From positions 930,001 through 994,000 of the forward strand of contig JAHNUO010000016.1 of assembly GCA_019787685.1 (NCBI GenBank): a stretch of DNA of 64,000 nt, given 5' to 3'. Each line of letters starts with the position of its first letter. Position 1 is the stretch's first letter. Shown here piece after piece: positions 1 through 14,142 of the stretch. Origin of the DNA: Chiua virens. Lineage: Eukaryota; Basidiomycota; Agaricomycetes; Boletales; Boletaceae. The notes below the pieces were generated by a model. It worked only from the letters and a program-made list of their open reading frames with translations. It had not been told where the DNA came from and ran no database searches. The position numbers were made by a program, and so were the translations under genes.

Positions 1-1646
1 GAACAGTCGTCACGTGGAAGTACATCCAAGCTTTTTATACACACTACGACGAACATGGTAGACACCCAAGTCCATGTTCTGCACTGTAGGACGGTCAGGC
101 ATGCGGTACCTGCCAGCGCTTGATAGTACGCTTTCTTACCCAAACATAGTCTATCTTTGAATTCTGTCGGCCTCGAATCAAGACCTGTAGATGAACCACA
201 TACCTCTCTCGGAAAGGTCAAGACTTCGGTTTTCGATAACACATGGTTTCAGTTCGAAGTGAAAGGACAGAGGACTCCTCACCGTAGTCATATACGAGGG
301 CAGTCACAATGATCACTAATATGCCCATGTGTAAGATTAGTTACGTACCAAACGTACCAATAAACATACCTGTAACATAGTTGTTTATCTGGAGAAGCCC
401 CAGTGCGGAAATTAACTCTGAGGACATGGCGCCAGTCACGCCACACAACTCGAGTCCTACGCCGTGTGACAGAAAACCAAGGTGTCGAGAGAAGCGAGAA
501 ATATGAAACGATGAAGGTTGGGTTCGGGTTGAACGGGGAGCTTATATACATTACTTTCTGTTTTGACCCCGGGCCTGAGCTTAGGATGTACCGACGGCCA
601 AATGGATCTAGTTGGGGTGCATCTCTGAGTGCCTAGATTCAGCAACGGCCGAGAAAAACGGAGCGTGGCAATTGTTGTTACGTGGCAGCATCTCTGCTGG
701 CAGACTATAAGCAAACAGGGTGTTGACATACGCCACAGTGACATTGAACATTCACCCCATCCTTGATGATGTGTCTCCTTTGCCATCGTTCCTGGGCTTC
801 CGGAAGGAGTGAAAGAGTAATCTTTTCAGTGTCTCTTAGATAATCACTCACAATTTGCACGCATGCTGGACTCGGATATTCTGAATGGACGTAGGGATAA
901 GGACAAAACCCAACGGACACATCGAATCTGTCTCCATTGTCATTGTCAGTCGTGTGTCATGACGACATGGGACGCAGTTGATTGCTTTCTCCGCTGAAAA
1001 TGATAGGCACATTCGCGATTAAACGACTGTAACGTGGCTATAAATTACTGTCGTAACCCAATATCCTTCCTGACATTGTTGATCCTTGACATGTAAGTAC
1101 TTGTGTATAACAATCATCATAACGTGTCACTTACTGACTAGGTCTCGTCCACGGATGTGTGTCGATGGCAAAAGGCGGCTTACGCGAGTGATGATAGCAA
1201 TCCCAGCCGTTGAGCTCTGGGGCAGTTCGTCCCTCTCGTCCCTCAGCATCAATAGCTCAAGAAAGATTGACAGAAACCTGACTCGTCGCTTCGAAGTCAA
1301 CAAAGCCTTGAGAATCGAGGGGATAAACCATGACATCCCACGCATGCGTGCCACCGACGGAGAACTTGAAGGCTTTCGGCTCTCAGGCTGGTCAAAACCA
1401 CGCATTCACCCACAAGTCAGCCTGGCCTAGGCACCGATTGATACCTCGGTGTTGTCGATTCATCTAGCGTCAATTGTAACCTCCCACCAAATGGCGTGGT
1501 GTCCTGATGCAAGCCCTGAGTAGAAGGAGTCCTGGAGTGTCTGGGAAAACAAATTTATCATAGTACATAGATGGGGCCGCTGATTACTAAGTACAAACCA
1601 CTAGACTTTGAGTTTAGTTGGTCTTCCGACTCCGTTCACTGCCCAT
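1..1646. other. Left-edge stretch with no gene recognised
   Basis: I read both strands and see only short open frames with no domain, no convincing splice pattern and no protein-like composition. The last part must contain the promoter and 5' leader of the MSS51-like gene that starts at 1647. Confidence 0.5.
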
Positions 1647-3306
1647 ATGTCTCTATGCCGTGGTCCTGTATTTCTATTTTCCCGTGGAACTCCACTTAGA
1701 CTGCACCTCCGAACTCTTAGAACCAATTTCCAGGGACTTCGCGGTCATCAGAGACAAATTTTTAATTTCGCTCGAAAATCCAAGCATGCCACGAAGCCTG
1801 AACATGACGAAGATGAACTCTTCCATCCATTTTCAAAGTCACCATTTCCTGCAGTCAAGGCTCGCGGAGAAGCCATTCGTTCCCTTGCTCCCTGTCCCGT
1901 TTGTTCCTCTGATCATGCCAGCCATGATGGCACCGAGAAAAACCCGTCGGGAGTCAAGTTCGAGTGTCCCGACTGTGGTTGGCCGACTCATTGCAGCAGA
2001 GAGCATTGGGAAATGGATCGAGATCACGCAAAATTCTGTTCGCGGCTCCGGGAAGTAAACGAGGATGAACACGACCTTCGGAGTGGCCGGAGAATGCACG
2101 AATTCGAGCTTCCTGGTGTGTGTAGTACACAGTTGTCTGTCTTTCGGTTTTCACACATCCACGACCAGGGCCTCAAGCGTACGAGGAGGCTGTCTCATTC
2201 GCCAATTGGGATCTCTTCTGGTATACGCGTGGTTTTTCATCAATGGATACCGAACGATCAAGAAGGCATGCGAGCAAGTTGCTTACCTACCCGATCACCA
2301 TAGGCTCTGTTCTACATCAAAACAGTGGTTTGACACTCAACAACCGCCGCGTCACACCCGAAGGTAGTCGGTCTTTGGCTGGTAGGTTGATAGAATTTCC
2401 CTCGTGGAAACTGTTAGAATGATGCAACTCCCAACAGCACTCCGCACGACACTGCACGTTGCTCCCGGTGCTCCTGACACCGAAGAAGCTGGTGTTGCCA
2501 AGCCCCAAGTCAGAATATTCATTTTAGGCGCGCGTGCGGAGTCCTCGCTCCCCCCTCACGTCTGGGAACAACTCTGCATGTTGTTCCCATCCTGTCATTT
2601 TCATCTGTATTTCATCGGACCGCAGGTATCTCTTCCGAGACTACGTGACAACCTAGGATCTCAGGCCCGGCAAGCTGCTCACTCTCCCCAGGATAGCTTG
2701 CCTCCGGAGCAAATTAACTCCGAGCAAGAGAAGCCGCCGTTGTATGTTCCCAATGTTTACGAACCTCCTACTCCAAAGCCAATCGCTCGTTTGAAACGCA
2801 CCCGTTCATCGCTCAAGCTTTACGGAGTCCCATCATACACGGTTCCTTACTCTCCGCAACTGACAATCACTGGCATGCAAGCCAACTATACGGAAGTCCA
2901 TTCGCAGTTCCAGGATACTTTGGATCCCTATACCGATCTTTTCTTCCTATTTTCCCCTGGTTTTGGCTTTCCATCACCATCATCGACCTCAGAGCTTGAT
3001 GGAAAACCCTGCTTGCAAATAACCTCTCCTACCGAGTGGGGTCCGGTTGTCCCAGCACTTCTCGCCACAAGATGTGCAGTATTCATCACAGGTTTCTCTC
3101 CAGCAGACATCGAGAGAGATGTTCGATCTCTCCACCAAGCCCCCGATGTCGCAGACGAGTTTGATTGGGTTATCACACCTGGTGAAAACCCATTTGGTAG
3201 TGAGAAATGGGAGGTTGCCGATTTTGACCCACGAGTCATGGTCAAGACCAACTGGGGTTTATGGGGAATACGAGGAAAAGGCAGAGAAGTGCAAACGAAT
3301 CATTAG
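1647..3306 (+). CDS. MSS51: MSS51-like mitochondrial translation factor (MYND-type zinc finger)
   Basis: Likely exons are 1647-2115, 2178-2381 and 2438-3306; both introns keep the frame and have GT...AG ends. The ATG at 1647 opens an arginine-rich, acid-poor leader typical of a mitochondrial presequence. A zinc finger follows, with cysteines and histidines in CPVC, CPDCGWPTHC and a final H-x3-C (AKFC). The rest matches the MSS51 C-terminal region, including a FWYTRGF segment and the ending MVKTNWGLWGIRGK. In yeast Mss51 activates translation of COX1 mRNA and interacts with the new Cox1 chain in the inner membrane; that role is inferred here from the family. The extreme C-terminus could use a further small intron near 3262. 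Family identity is strong; exact exon ends are by eye. Confidence 0.86.
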
Positions 3307-3390
3307 GTCTTGTTTAGCAAAACTCTCCATGCCTATTTAATTATTCCTTTGTTAATCGTCTCTGCTCTGACCGCGAAGTCCTTGGAAGTT

Positions 3391-3555
3391 CATGCGGGAG
3401 GATGTTTACAGAGCCGAGGCAAACTTGTACAAGGCGCTTGGGACGGACTCGGTGCCGAGGAGAAGCCTCTTGTCGAGTGTCGCTAGATGGCAAGCGGGCA
3501 GGTCTGGGTGAGGCGGAGAAGAAGGTTCAAGGAAAGCAAGGAGAAGTTCAAGACT
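3391..3555 (+). pseudogene. Decayed fragment of an M3 oligopeptidase gene
   Basis: This piece aligns with the coiled N-terminal region of the intact M3 gene downstream (around 4829-5030). MRED, the EANL block, an Asp-Gly-Leu-Gly-Ala-Glu-Glu-Lys stretch and LDGKRAGL can all be read, but in different frames and separated by small indels and a stop. Only one exon-sized piece is visible. It is best explained as the relic of a third copy of the gene family also seen at 4391-7199 and 7855-10674. The open frame 3402-3845 uses part of this relic and then runs into sequence I do not recognise, so I do not call it a gene. Confidence 0.65.
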
Positions 3556-4390
3556 CACTGAGGGCTTGTTCACAAAGGGAAGCCTCTGGATCCGCGGACA
3601 CGGTCTCGTTTGCGACTGTCAGTCAGGCGACACCAAGTGCAGATCTCGAGCTGTTCACCCTGCCATCGTTGGAACACGAAATCACGCGGATTCGCGAGGA
3701 GACGAACATGCTCCTCGACTGTGTGACACCATCGAAGTCGCATTTCATGCGTTCAAAGATCAATGCTGGGTCTACCTCACTTGCTACGGTGCGCAACACG
3801 CGATTTGTGATGGGCGATGGTAAGCTATCGATGGTTGAGGAGTGAAAAGAGGAAGAGGGTCGAAGACGCAGCAACGAGGGAAGCAGCAGCGGAGGATAAT
3901 ATGTCGGAGACTGGCACAATTTAAAGAGGAAGGACTTCGGTACATACCGTTCAACGCTAGACCCAATCTTCATTCAAGACATAGAACAAACGTGAGTGAA
4001 GCCTTGAGGGATGACGACAAGATCACCCCATGAGGTTACAGTCGACATTACATGAGTGTTGTGTTTTTGGTTTACCCGACGTTTTGGGGTCATTGTTTTT
4101 CACTGTTTTACATGATGAACATCGTTGGCCGTTCTGGAAGTTTCACGGCAGCCCGAAGGCTCTTGCATCGACTCCAAACGGGGTGGGAGATTGTTGGACG
4201 AGCGCCAGCTCATGATGGTGGCTATATCGGGCACACCTTCGATCAGATTGATAGTGCCCCATCTCGGACTTGGCCTACGACCAGACAGACCGGGATACAA
4301 CGACGACACATCTCTACCACTTCGACATCAAGACACGCGCAACCCCTCTCGGACGTCTACTTGGATTTTAGGTTCTCTGCAGACACCACC
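3556..4390. other. Intergenic region upstream of the M3 peptidase gene
   Basis: It holds open frames of about 60-200 codons without recognisable domains. One frame (from 4052) runs in phase into the peptidase start at 4391. It could supply an N-terminal extension, but the sequence between is not protein-like and the ATG at 4391 has the better context (CACCACC before ATG, G after). Confidence 0.4.
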
Positions 4391-7199
4391 ATGGCATCCT
4401 TGACGCCCCCGCAGCCTCCGCCAAGTTGGCAACATGCCGTCGAAGACATCGAGCGCTTGACCACGGAGGCGCTCGCGAGAAACAAGCAAGTTAGCGACGA
4501 TATCGTCAAACTACCCGAAGACAAGTTCGATTTCGATAACGTGAGTGTACATGAAGCAGTGTTGTCTCCAACGCTCCCCGATCGTCTGACCTCGCGTCTG
4601 TTTTCAGGTGTTTGTGAGTCGACGCTCTGCCGTGCTACGTATATACTCCGCGCCCACTGATATATCTGTTCTCTTTTCGGGTCACAGCTGGCGCTCGCTA
4701 ATGCCGAAGCCGAGTTTGACATTGCCCTCGAGCCGCTTGGGTTCTATCAAAATGTCTCGACAAACAAGGCACTCCGCGATGCCTCTACTAAGTCCGAGGA
4801 ACGTACGCGCAAATTCTCCAACCAAGAGTCGATGCGCGAGGATCTGTACAAGGCCAAGGTGACCGCCGAGGCTAATCTTCGCAAGACAGGGGCTTGGGAC
4901 AAGCTAAGCGCCGAGCAGAAACGGCTCGTCGAGAAGATGGTGCTCGATGGGAAGCGAGCTGGCTTGGCCCTTGAGAAGAAAGAGGACAAGGAAAAACTCA
5001 AGCAGCTCAAGGACGAGCTCTCAGATGCCTGCTTGAAGTTCACGGTACGCAGTTGGGTTCTGTGTGTGTATGAGTAGGTGCTGAATCGGATGCGATTTCG
5101 CAGCAAAACTTTAACGAAGAGAATGCAAGTCGATCTTGCTGCTTGTCTATATCGGCCTTCATCGTGTTAACGCCTCTCATAGGGTCGCGTCTCCTTTACG
5201 CGCGAGGAACTCGATGGCGTCCCAGAGGACGTGATTTCTGGGTATACCCAACGCACAGAAGGTGACAAAGTGCTATACGAAGTCACCTTCAAAACACCCG
5301 ATATTTTCCCTGTCGTAAGCGTCGCTCGGTCAGCATCGTACCATCCATCTGACAGTACGATCAAGTTTAAATACGCTAACAATCCGCAAACGCGCAAAAA
5401 GGCTCAAGAAGCTTTTGAGGATAGGCTGGCAATCAATGTTGGATACTTGGACACCGCACTTCACCTACGCAGACAGATTGCTGAGATCTTACGATACGAT
5501 TCTTGGGCGGATTACATCACAGAGGTGAAGATGGTCAAAAGTGCGGCAAACGCAAAGCAAGTAAGTCAATCTAACTTCCTTTTTTTTTTTTGCGAGATTT
5601 TCATCTGTGTAGTTCTTGGACGAGCTGAAGAAGCATCTTGACCCTCTTGGGGTCAAAGAACGCGAGATACTTCTCGCACTCAAAAAGGAGGAGCACATCA
5701 AACGTGGCTTGCCCGTTGACGACAACTTTTACCTTTGGGACTACAGGTTCGTGATTTAAATCTGTCGCTCCCCTCGTTTGACTTACCCTGCTAGATATTA
5801 CGATCGTCTCTATGTGGAACGCAACCTGAGTCTCGATGATTCCCTTGTCAAGGAGTACTTCCCTGTTTCTGTTGTTGTTCCTGCTATTCTCGAAATATAT
5901 CAGAACCTACTTGGGGTCAAATTCATAGAGGTCAAGGGTGATGCACGGGATGTATGGCACCCCGGTGAGTCTCCGGCGCTGATCCTATATTAAACGAGTC
6001 ACCGAGTCACCAGCATACATTCAGAGGTCCAACAGTTTGCCGTATGGGAGAAGGGTGCCAAGGGTGAATCCGGATTCGTCGGGTACTGCTACCTTGATTT
6101 ATTCCCCCGAGGTACAGAATTCTGTCACTCCACATCTTTGAGAGACTCATTTCGGAACCTTTAGAGGCCAAATACCCGCACGCTGCTGTGTGGGGCCTTC
6201 TCCCAGGTTATGAACTGTCTAATGGGAAACGACACTACCCACTGACAGCCATGGTCGCCAACCTCGCAAAACCAACGCCGGAGCGACCTGCGTTGATGCG
6301 GCACGATGATGTCACGACGTTCTTCCACGAAATGGGGCATGTGTTCCACGGTCTGCTGAGTCGGACCAGATATGCACGATTTCATGGGACTGCCGTTGCG
6401 CGCGATTTCGTGGAGGCACCATCGCAAATGCTCGAGAACTGGTCAGTTATGATCTTGGCTTTACATAGACGTTGTGATCGAGTGAAGTAACGTCACAGGT
6501 GCTGGGAATCGGAAGTGTTGAAGAAGATGTCGAGCCATTACAAGACACAGGAGCCACTGTCGGACGAGCTCATTGACAAGATTATCAAGAGGTTGGCTTT
6601 GTGCCTGTCTTAGACCTGCATTCTACTCACCCACCCCGCAGTCGCTATGTCAACGTCGGGCTGTTCTACCTCCGTCAGTTGTTCTTCGCCAACTTTGATC
6701 TGTCGGTGCACAACAACAGCTTGGACGTGAGCACGGACTACACCAAGCTCTGGAACGATTTGAGGGAGCAGATCTCGCTCGTCAAAGGGGACGCATACAA
6801 GCCTGGTCAAGGTTCTTTCGGACACATTGTCGGCGGCTACGACGCTGGGTACTACGGGTACGCTTTTTCACCCGCGTGAATCTCTCTTGCTTGTATAACA
6901 CCATCACACGACGTAGCTACACCTACTCACTCGTGTTCGCTGCGGACATGTATGCCACGGTATTCAAAAAGGGACCGCTGGATCCCGCACTGGGCAAATC
7001 GTACCGCGACAAGATCCTCTTTGTGGGTGGTAGCCGAGACGAAATGGACTCGCTCAAGGTGAGTCAGACGGTCTTGCGATGCATCCTGGGCGTGCGTTAT
7101 TGACTGAGTGGGTGTTAGGACTTTTTGGGCCGTGACCCGAACCCAAAAGCGTTTATCGAGGAGATCGAGCAGGATGCGAAGCGCGCGTCCAATCTGTGA
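4391..7199 (+). CDS. M3 family zinc metallopeptidase (thimet oligopeptidase / saccharolysin type)
   Basis: A multi-exon gene of roughly 680 codons. The first exon begins MASLTPPQPPPSW. A long helical N-terminal domain follows, then the catalytic region with the zinc motif HEMGH (near 6326-6340) in the context TTFFHEMGHVFH, and the conserved downstream region GRYDAGYYGY-like, here GGYDAGYYGY. The last exon (from about 7120) ends FIEEIEQDAKRASNL with TGA at 7197. Enzymes of this family cut short cytosolic or intermembrane-space peptides; Prd1 in yeast degrades peptides released from mitochondria and by the proteasome. Introns are short with GT...AG ends (for example just after FDFDN and after PSQMLENW). 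The copy looks intact. It lies tail-to-tail with a paralogue at 7855-10674. Confidence 0.9.
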
Positions 7200-7854
7200 C
7201 ACGGAGGAGGCGGGTGTACGATAGTACTCTGCAGTGACATGAACCAATCATGACCTTGTGCATGCAATAATATAACTTCATACTTCGGAGTCATCGAAAT
7301 GTGTAATCTCAAGATGCAATGCAAAGAATTGTAAATGAGGCTTGGACAAGTACCATGAGACGAAATGTGAGGACGAGATAGTCAACTGTAATACCCTCTG
7401 GTTTCTCCGTGCATACAATACTAGTAAGTAAGTATCATACTCTAATCATGAACAATCTTTGTAGATATGGGATTTATATTACAACTTGGATTGCTAATGG
7501 TGGCACACCTCTTCCATGAAGCTTGAAGTTCGACACTAGGATGTATTGGATGCCGCCTTCTCTCCACCATCTCACTGGCACTCCAAAATGTACAAACCCA
7601 GACCCAGCTCTAAACTGCATTGAGTCAGTCTCAGGCTGATGGTGTCACACCAACTCGGATGGTTGTGTATCACATTGACGCGGTAAATTCCATTCCATTC
7701 CATTTTTCTTGTTCACTACAATCACACACGTCCAGGTAGCTGGATTATGCTAAAATAACTTATTCCATGCAAAAACATTTCCTGCATGCACTCTTATGAG
7801 CTCATCATTGATTGGGTCATCCACGACAGATGTTGGCAGCGGTCACCGAGTGGA
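7200..7854. other. Intergenic region between the convergent M3 peptidase genes
   Basis: Both flanking genes end here, so the stretch should hold two 3' ends and terminators. It is AT-richer than the genes and contains a short CCATT repeat near 7690-7705. I see no coding sequence. Confidence 0.5.
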
Positions 7855-10674
7855 TCAACTCGAACTAGCTAACTCAATTTCATTGATGAATGCTTTGGGG
7901 TTCGGTTCACGTCCCAAAAAGTCCTAAGCCAGGCCCAACGACATTGAGTACAACATGTACTTGGTAACTTTCCATCGCTGATGGCACACCTTGAGCAAAT
8001 CCATTTCGTCCCGACTCCACCCAGGAAGGAGGACCTTGTCTCGATACCACTTGCCCTAACTTGGGATCAAGGGGACCTTTCTTGAACACGGTGGCATACA
8101 TGTCTGTAGCAAAAACAAGCGAGTAGGTGTACCTACATTACACATCAGTTCCGAGTCAGTCGCCATTGAGGGGATCGGGTAGATGACATACCCATAGTAC
8201 CCAACATCATAATCGCCTGCAATGTGCCCAAACGCACCCTGACCCGGCTGGTCTCCGCCTTTCAGGTGGGTAATTTGTTGTCTTAGTTCGTTCCATAACT
8301 TGGTGTAGTTGGTGTTCGTGTCCAAACTATTGTCATGTACGACGAGCGCAAAGGTCGCAAAGACAAGCTGGCGCAAGTAGAAAAGGCCGATGTTGACGTA
8401 GCGACTATGTGTACGAGTGGATAAAATATAAGTGTCCAGACGATGTCCACCTCCAAATCGTGATGCGTACCTCTTGATGACCTTGGCGATAAGATCGGCC
8501 GGCATTGGTTCTTGTGTCTTGTAATGGCTCGTCATCTTCTTCAGTACCTCGGGCTCCCAACACCTGAAATACGACCCACTAGACATTAATCCCTCAATCC
8601 AAAGGATGGAAAATAAATTGTACTGAACCAATTTTCGAGCATCTGCGACGGTGCCTCGGCAAAGTCGAGTGCAACGGTTGTCCCGTGGAATCGTGAATAT
8701 CGTGTGCGACTCAACAATTCGTGGAAAATATGGCCCATTTCATGGAATAGCATCGTTACGTTGAAATGACCCATGAGTGCTGGCCGCTCTGGCGTCGGCT
8801 TTGCGAGATTAGCAACCATGGCTGCCACCGGATAGTGCCGCTTCCCTGTAGGGAGTTCGTATCCGGGCAGGAGGCAAAAAACAGCCGCATGAGAATATTT
8901 TGCCTCTAAAAGTTTACGTATTATTAGGAAGATATGATGGGGGTCAGCGCCTTGTAACGTACCACGAGGGAAAAGGTCTAGGTAGCAGTACCCAACGAAA
9001 ACTGAATCGTCCTGTGCATCTTTTTCCCAAACTGCGAATTGTTGCACATCTACACGGGAGTAATTCCAGTACCGGATGCAAGGCAGTGATAACGACTCAC
9101 CAGGATGCCACACATCCTTCGCTTCACCAAGAACCTCGATGAATTCGACGCTGAGAAGATTCTGGTATATGTCAAGAATGGCGGGGACGACAAATGAGAC
9201 AGGGAAGTATTCTTTGATGAGAGAGACATCCAAGTTCTGGCTGCGCTCCAGATACAAGCGGCTGTAGTATCTAGCGATATACTCGTATCGTCAACCCACG
9301 CTGTAATAATACTGGCATCAGCCGGAAAGATGGTTACCCCGAGTCCCAATGGTAAAGGTTGTCATCAATTGGCAGCCCACGCTTTATGTGATCTTCATTC
9401 TTAAGCGCGATAATAGTCTCGAGATCTTTCTTTCCGATAGGATCAAGATATCTTTTCAGTTCTTCTAAAAACTTGATGGAAATTTTGCTTCACGTCAATG
9501 CAGAGGTACAACCACCAATCAACTTACCTTCCTGACGTTAGCAGCACTCTTTGCCATCCTCACCTCGGTAGAATAATCGGCCCACGAATCATACTGCAAG
9601 ATTTCAGCGATTTCCTTACGTAAACGGAGTATGTTGTTCAATGGCTCCACGTTGATCGCTAGTCGAGCATCATGGTCCTGCCGCGCGGCCTTGCGGGTCA
9701 AGGGGTTGTGTGCATAATCGAACTTGATTCCATGCGTTCAGCATGAGCGAATATTCCCGATGGAAATGGGTTGGAACTCACGACTGGTCCGATGTCCGGG
9801 TTCTTGAATGTGACATCGTATAGTACCTCGTCACCTTCAGTTCGCCGTGTATACCCAGAGATCACATCCTCGGGAACCCCATCCAGTTCCTCCCGTGTGA
9901 AACTGATGCGACCCTGTAGAACGCTCTCCATCAGTTATACTGAAGAAATATGAGCCACCCACATTCTCCTCGTTGAAGTTCTTCTACGGGTGCGTTAGTA
10001 CCACGCCTGCCGTCACAAACTACGGTCACCGACCATGAACTTTGAGCATGCGTCGGAAAGTTCATCCCTGAGAGTTTTGAGCTTCTCCTTATCTTCCATT
10101 TTCTCCAGCGCCAGACCAGCTCGCTTGCCATCGAGTAGCATTTTCTCGATAAGACGTTTCTGCTCGTCACCGAGTCCATCCCAAGCGCCAGTCCTGCGCA
10201 GGTTTGCCTCGGCCATTGCCTTGGCTCTGTAGAGATCATCCCGCATAGATTCTTCGTTCGAAAACTTGCGTGAACGCTCCTCTGCTGCAGTGGAAGCATC
10301 GCGCAGCTCTTTGTGCGTTGAGATGTTCTGATAAAAGCCGAGCGATTCTGTGACTCCTCTGAGTTCTGCCTCAGCCAAGGCGAGGGGGTACTATTTTAGA
10401 GGGATTAGAACGTCAAGGACTAATCCAAAAGTCGCATCCGTGCAAATTTAGTCTAACTTACAAATACCTGAACAGAAAGTGAATTCGATGGGTCAATGTG
10501 TAGGAGATGAAGAACAGCACTTACATTGTCGAAATCAAGCTGGTGCTCGGGTAGCTTGACAATAGCGTCACTGACGTTTTTCTTCTTCTCTAGTGCTCCA
10601 GTCATAAGCCTTTCGACATCTTGAGCGGTATGTTTCCAAGTGGGTGGAGCTTGGGGAGGTATTAACGGAGCCAT
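7855..10674 (-). pseudogene. Second M3 metallopeptidase paralogue with a frameshift near its C-terminus
   Basis: This gene shares order, intron positions and most residues with the M3 gene at 4391-7199, in opposite orientation. The ATG at 10674 opens MAPLIPPQAPPTW. The zinc motif HEMGH is kept (LFHEMGHIFH). Near 8057 the codons for Leu-Gly-Lys of the sister gene read with one extra base, so the frame leaves the family sequence and ends about 50 codons later. Beyond the shift the original frame still reads as family sequence, including a last exon DFLGREPNPKAFINEIE ending with TGA at 7855. The catalytic domain is therefore whole and only about 45 C-terminal residues are affected. It could be a recent pseudogene, a protein with an altered tail, or a sequencing error. 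An in-frame upstream Met could give a basic N-terminal extension. Confidence 0.75.
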
Positions 10675-11127
10675 CGGAGAATAGGTCACTGACGCGCTCC
10701 TTATAAGAGACCTTCCGGTGACCATTTGCATAACCGGGCGTCGACATCCCATGTGGGATCAGTCGAGACCGGGAACATTATGTCCGTCATGGGCCACCTT
10801 CAGTACGACTGACAATTGCTTGGACAAAGGTGTGTGCACATCTCCGCACGCCTTCGCCTCAATGAGTCTGACATTGCCAGCCTCTTGAAGCGACCGGCTT
10901 CAGATAGGATACTGGGGAATGGGGAGTTAATCAACCATCTCGTTTGAGTGGTCCGAGTCGGGGAGACATGAATCCTTGAGTGAAAATCGTTCCAATTGGA
11001 GTAAACGATTCTGATGAAAGCCCGCGAGCTCATCATGCGAGTCAATGTGAACATCAAGTCAACAAAAAAAACATAACAAAATAGTACACACAAGCACAGT
11101 ACAGCAACATTCATTGCATTTTTGCTC
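10675..11127. other. Intergenic region between M3 paralogue and MCM4
   Basis: It contains the promoter side of the minus-strand M3 paralogue and the 3' end of MCM4. An A-rich run lies near 11060-11080. No coding sequence is recognised. Confidence 0.5.
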
Positions 11128-14021
<2,894 letters not shown>

Positions 14022-14051
14022 GAGGGCGGATGGAAGTGAGAAAAGACGCAG

Positions 14052-14067
14052 ACGCGTCGCGACGCGT
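14052..14067. promoter_or_regulatory. Palindromic double MCB box between MCM4 and ORC3
   Basis: The 16 bases ACGCGTCGCGACGCGT form a perfect palindrome and contain two ACGCGT hexamers, the MluI cell-cycle box bound by MBF-type complexes (Mbp1/Res with APSES domain) at G1/S genes in yeasts. It lies in the 121-bp gap between the two divergent start codons, 30 bp from MCM4 and 75 bp from ORC3. Control of both genes is inferred. Confidence 0.7.
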
Positions 14068-14142
14068 TCATTGCACATTTAGGGTAGGCATATTTGGGGC
14101 GGTTGCAACTTCTCGTCAACCACCACTGCATATACTACTCAA

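Noticed and set aside
3402..3845. 147-codon frame
   Set aside because: Its first part is the decayed M3 relic and the rest has no recognisable domain or splice context.
4052..4390. N-terminal extension of the first M3 peptidase from an upstream in-frame ATG
   Set aside because: Composition is not protein-like and the paralogue shows no similar extension; the ATG at 4391 fits the family and the Kozak context.
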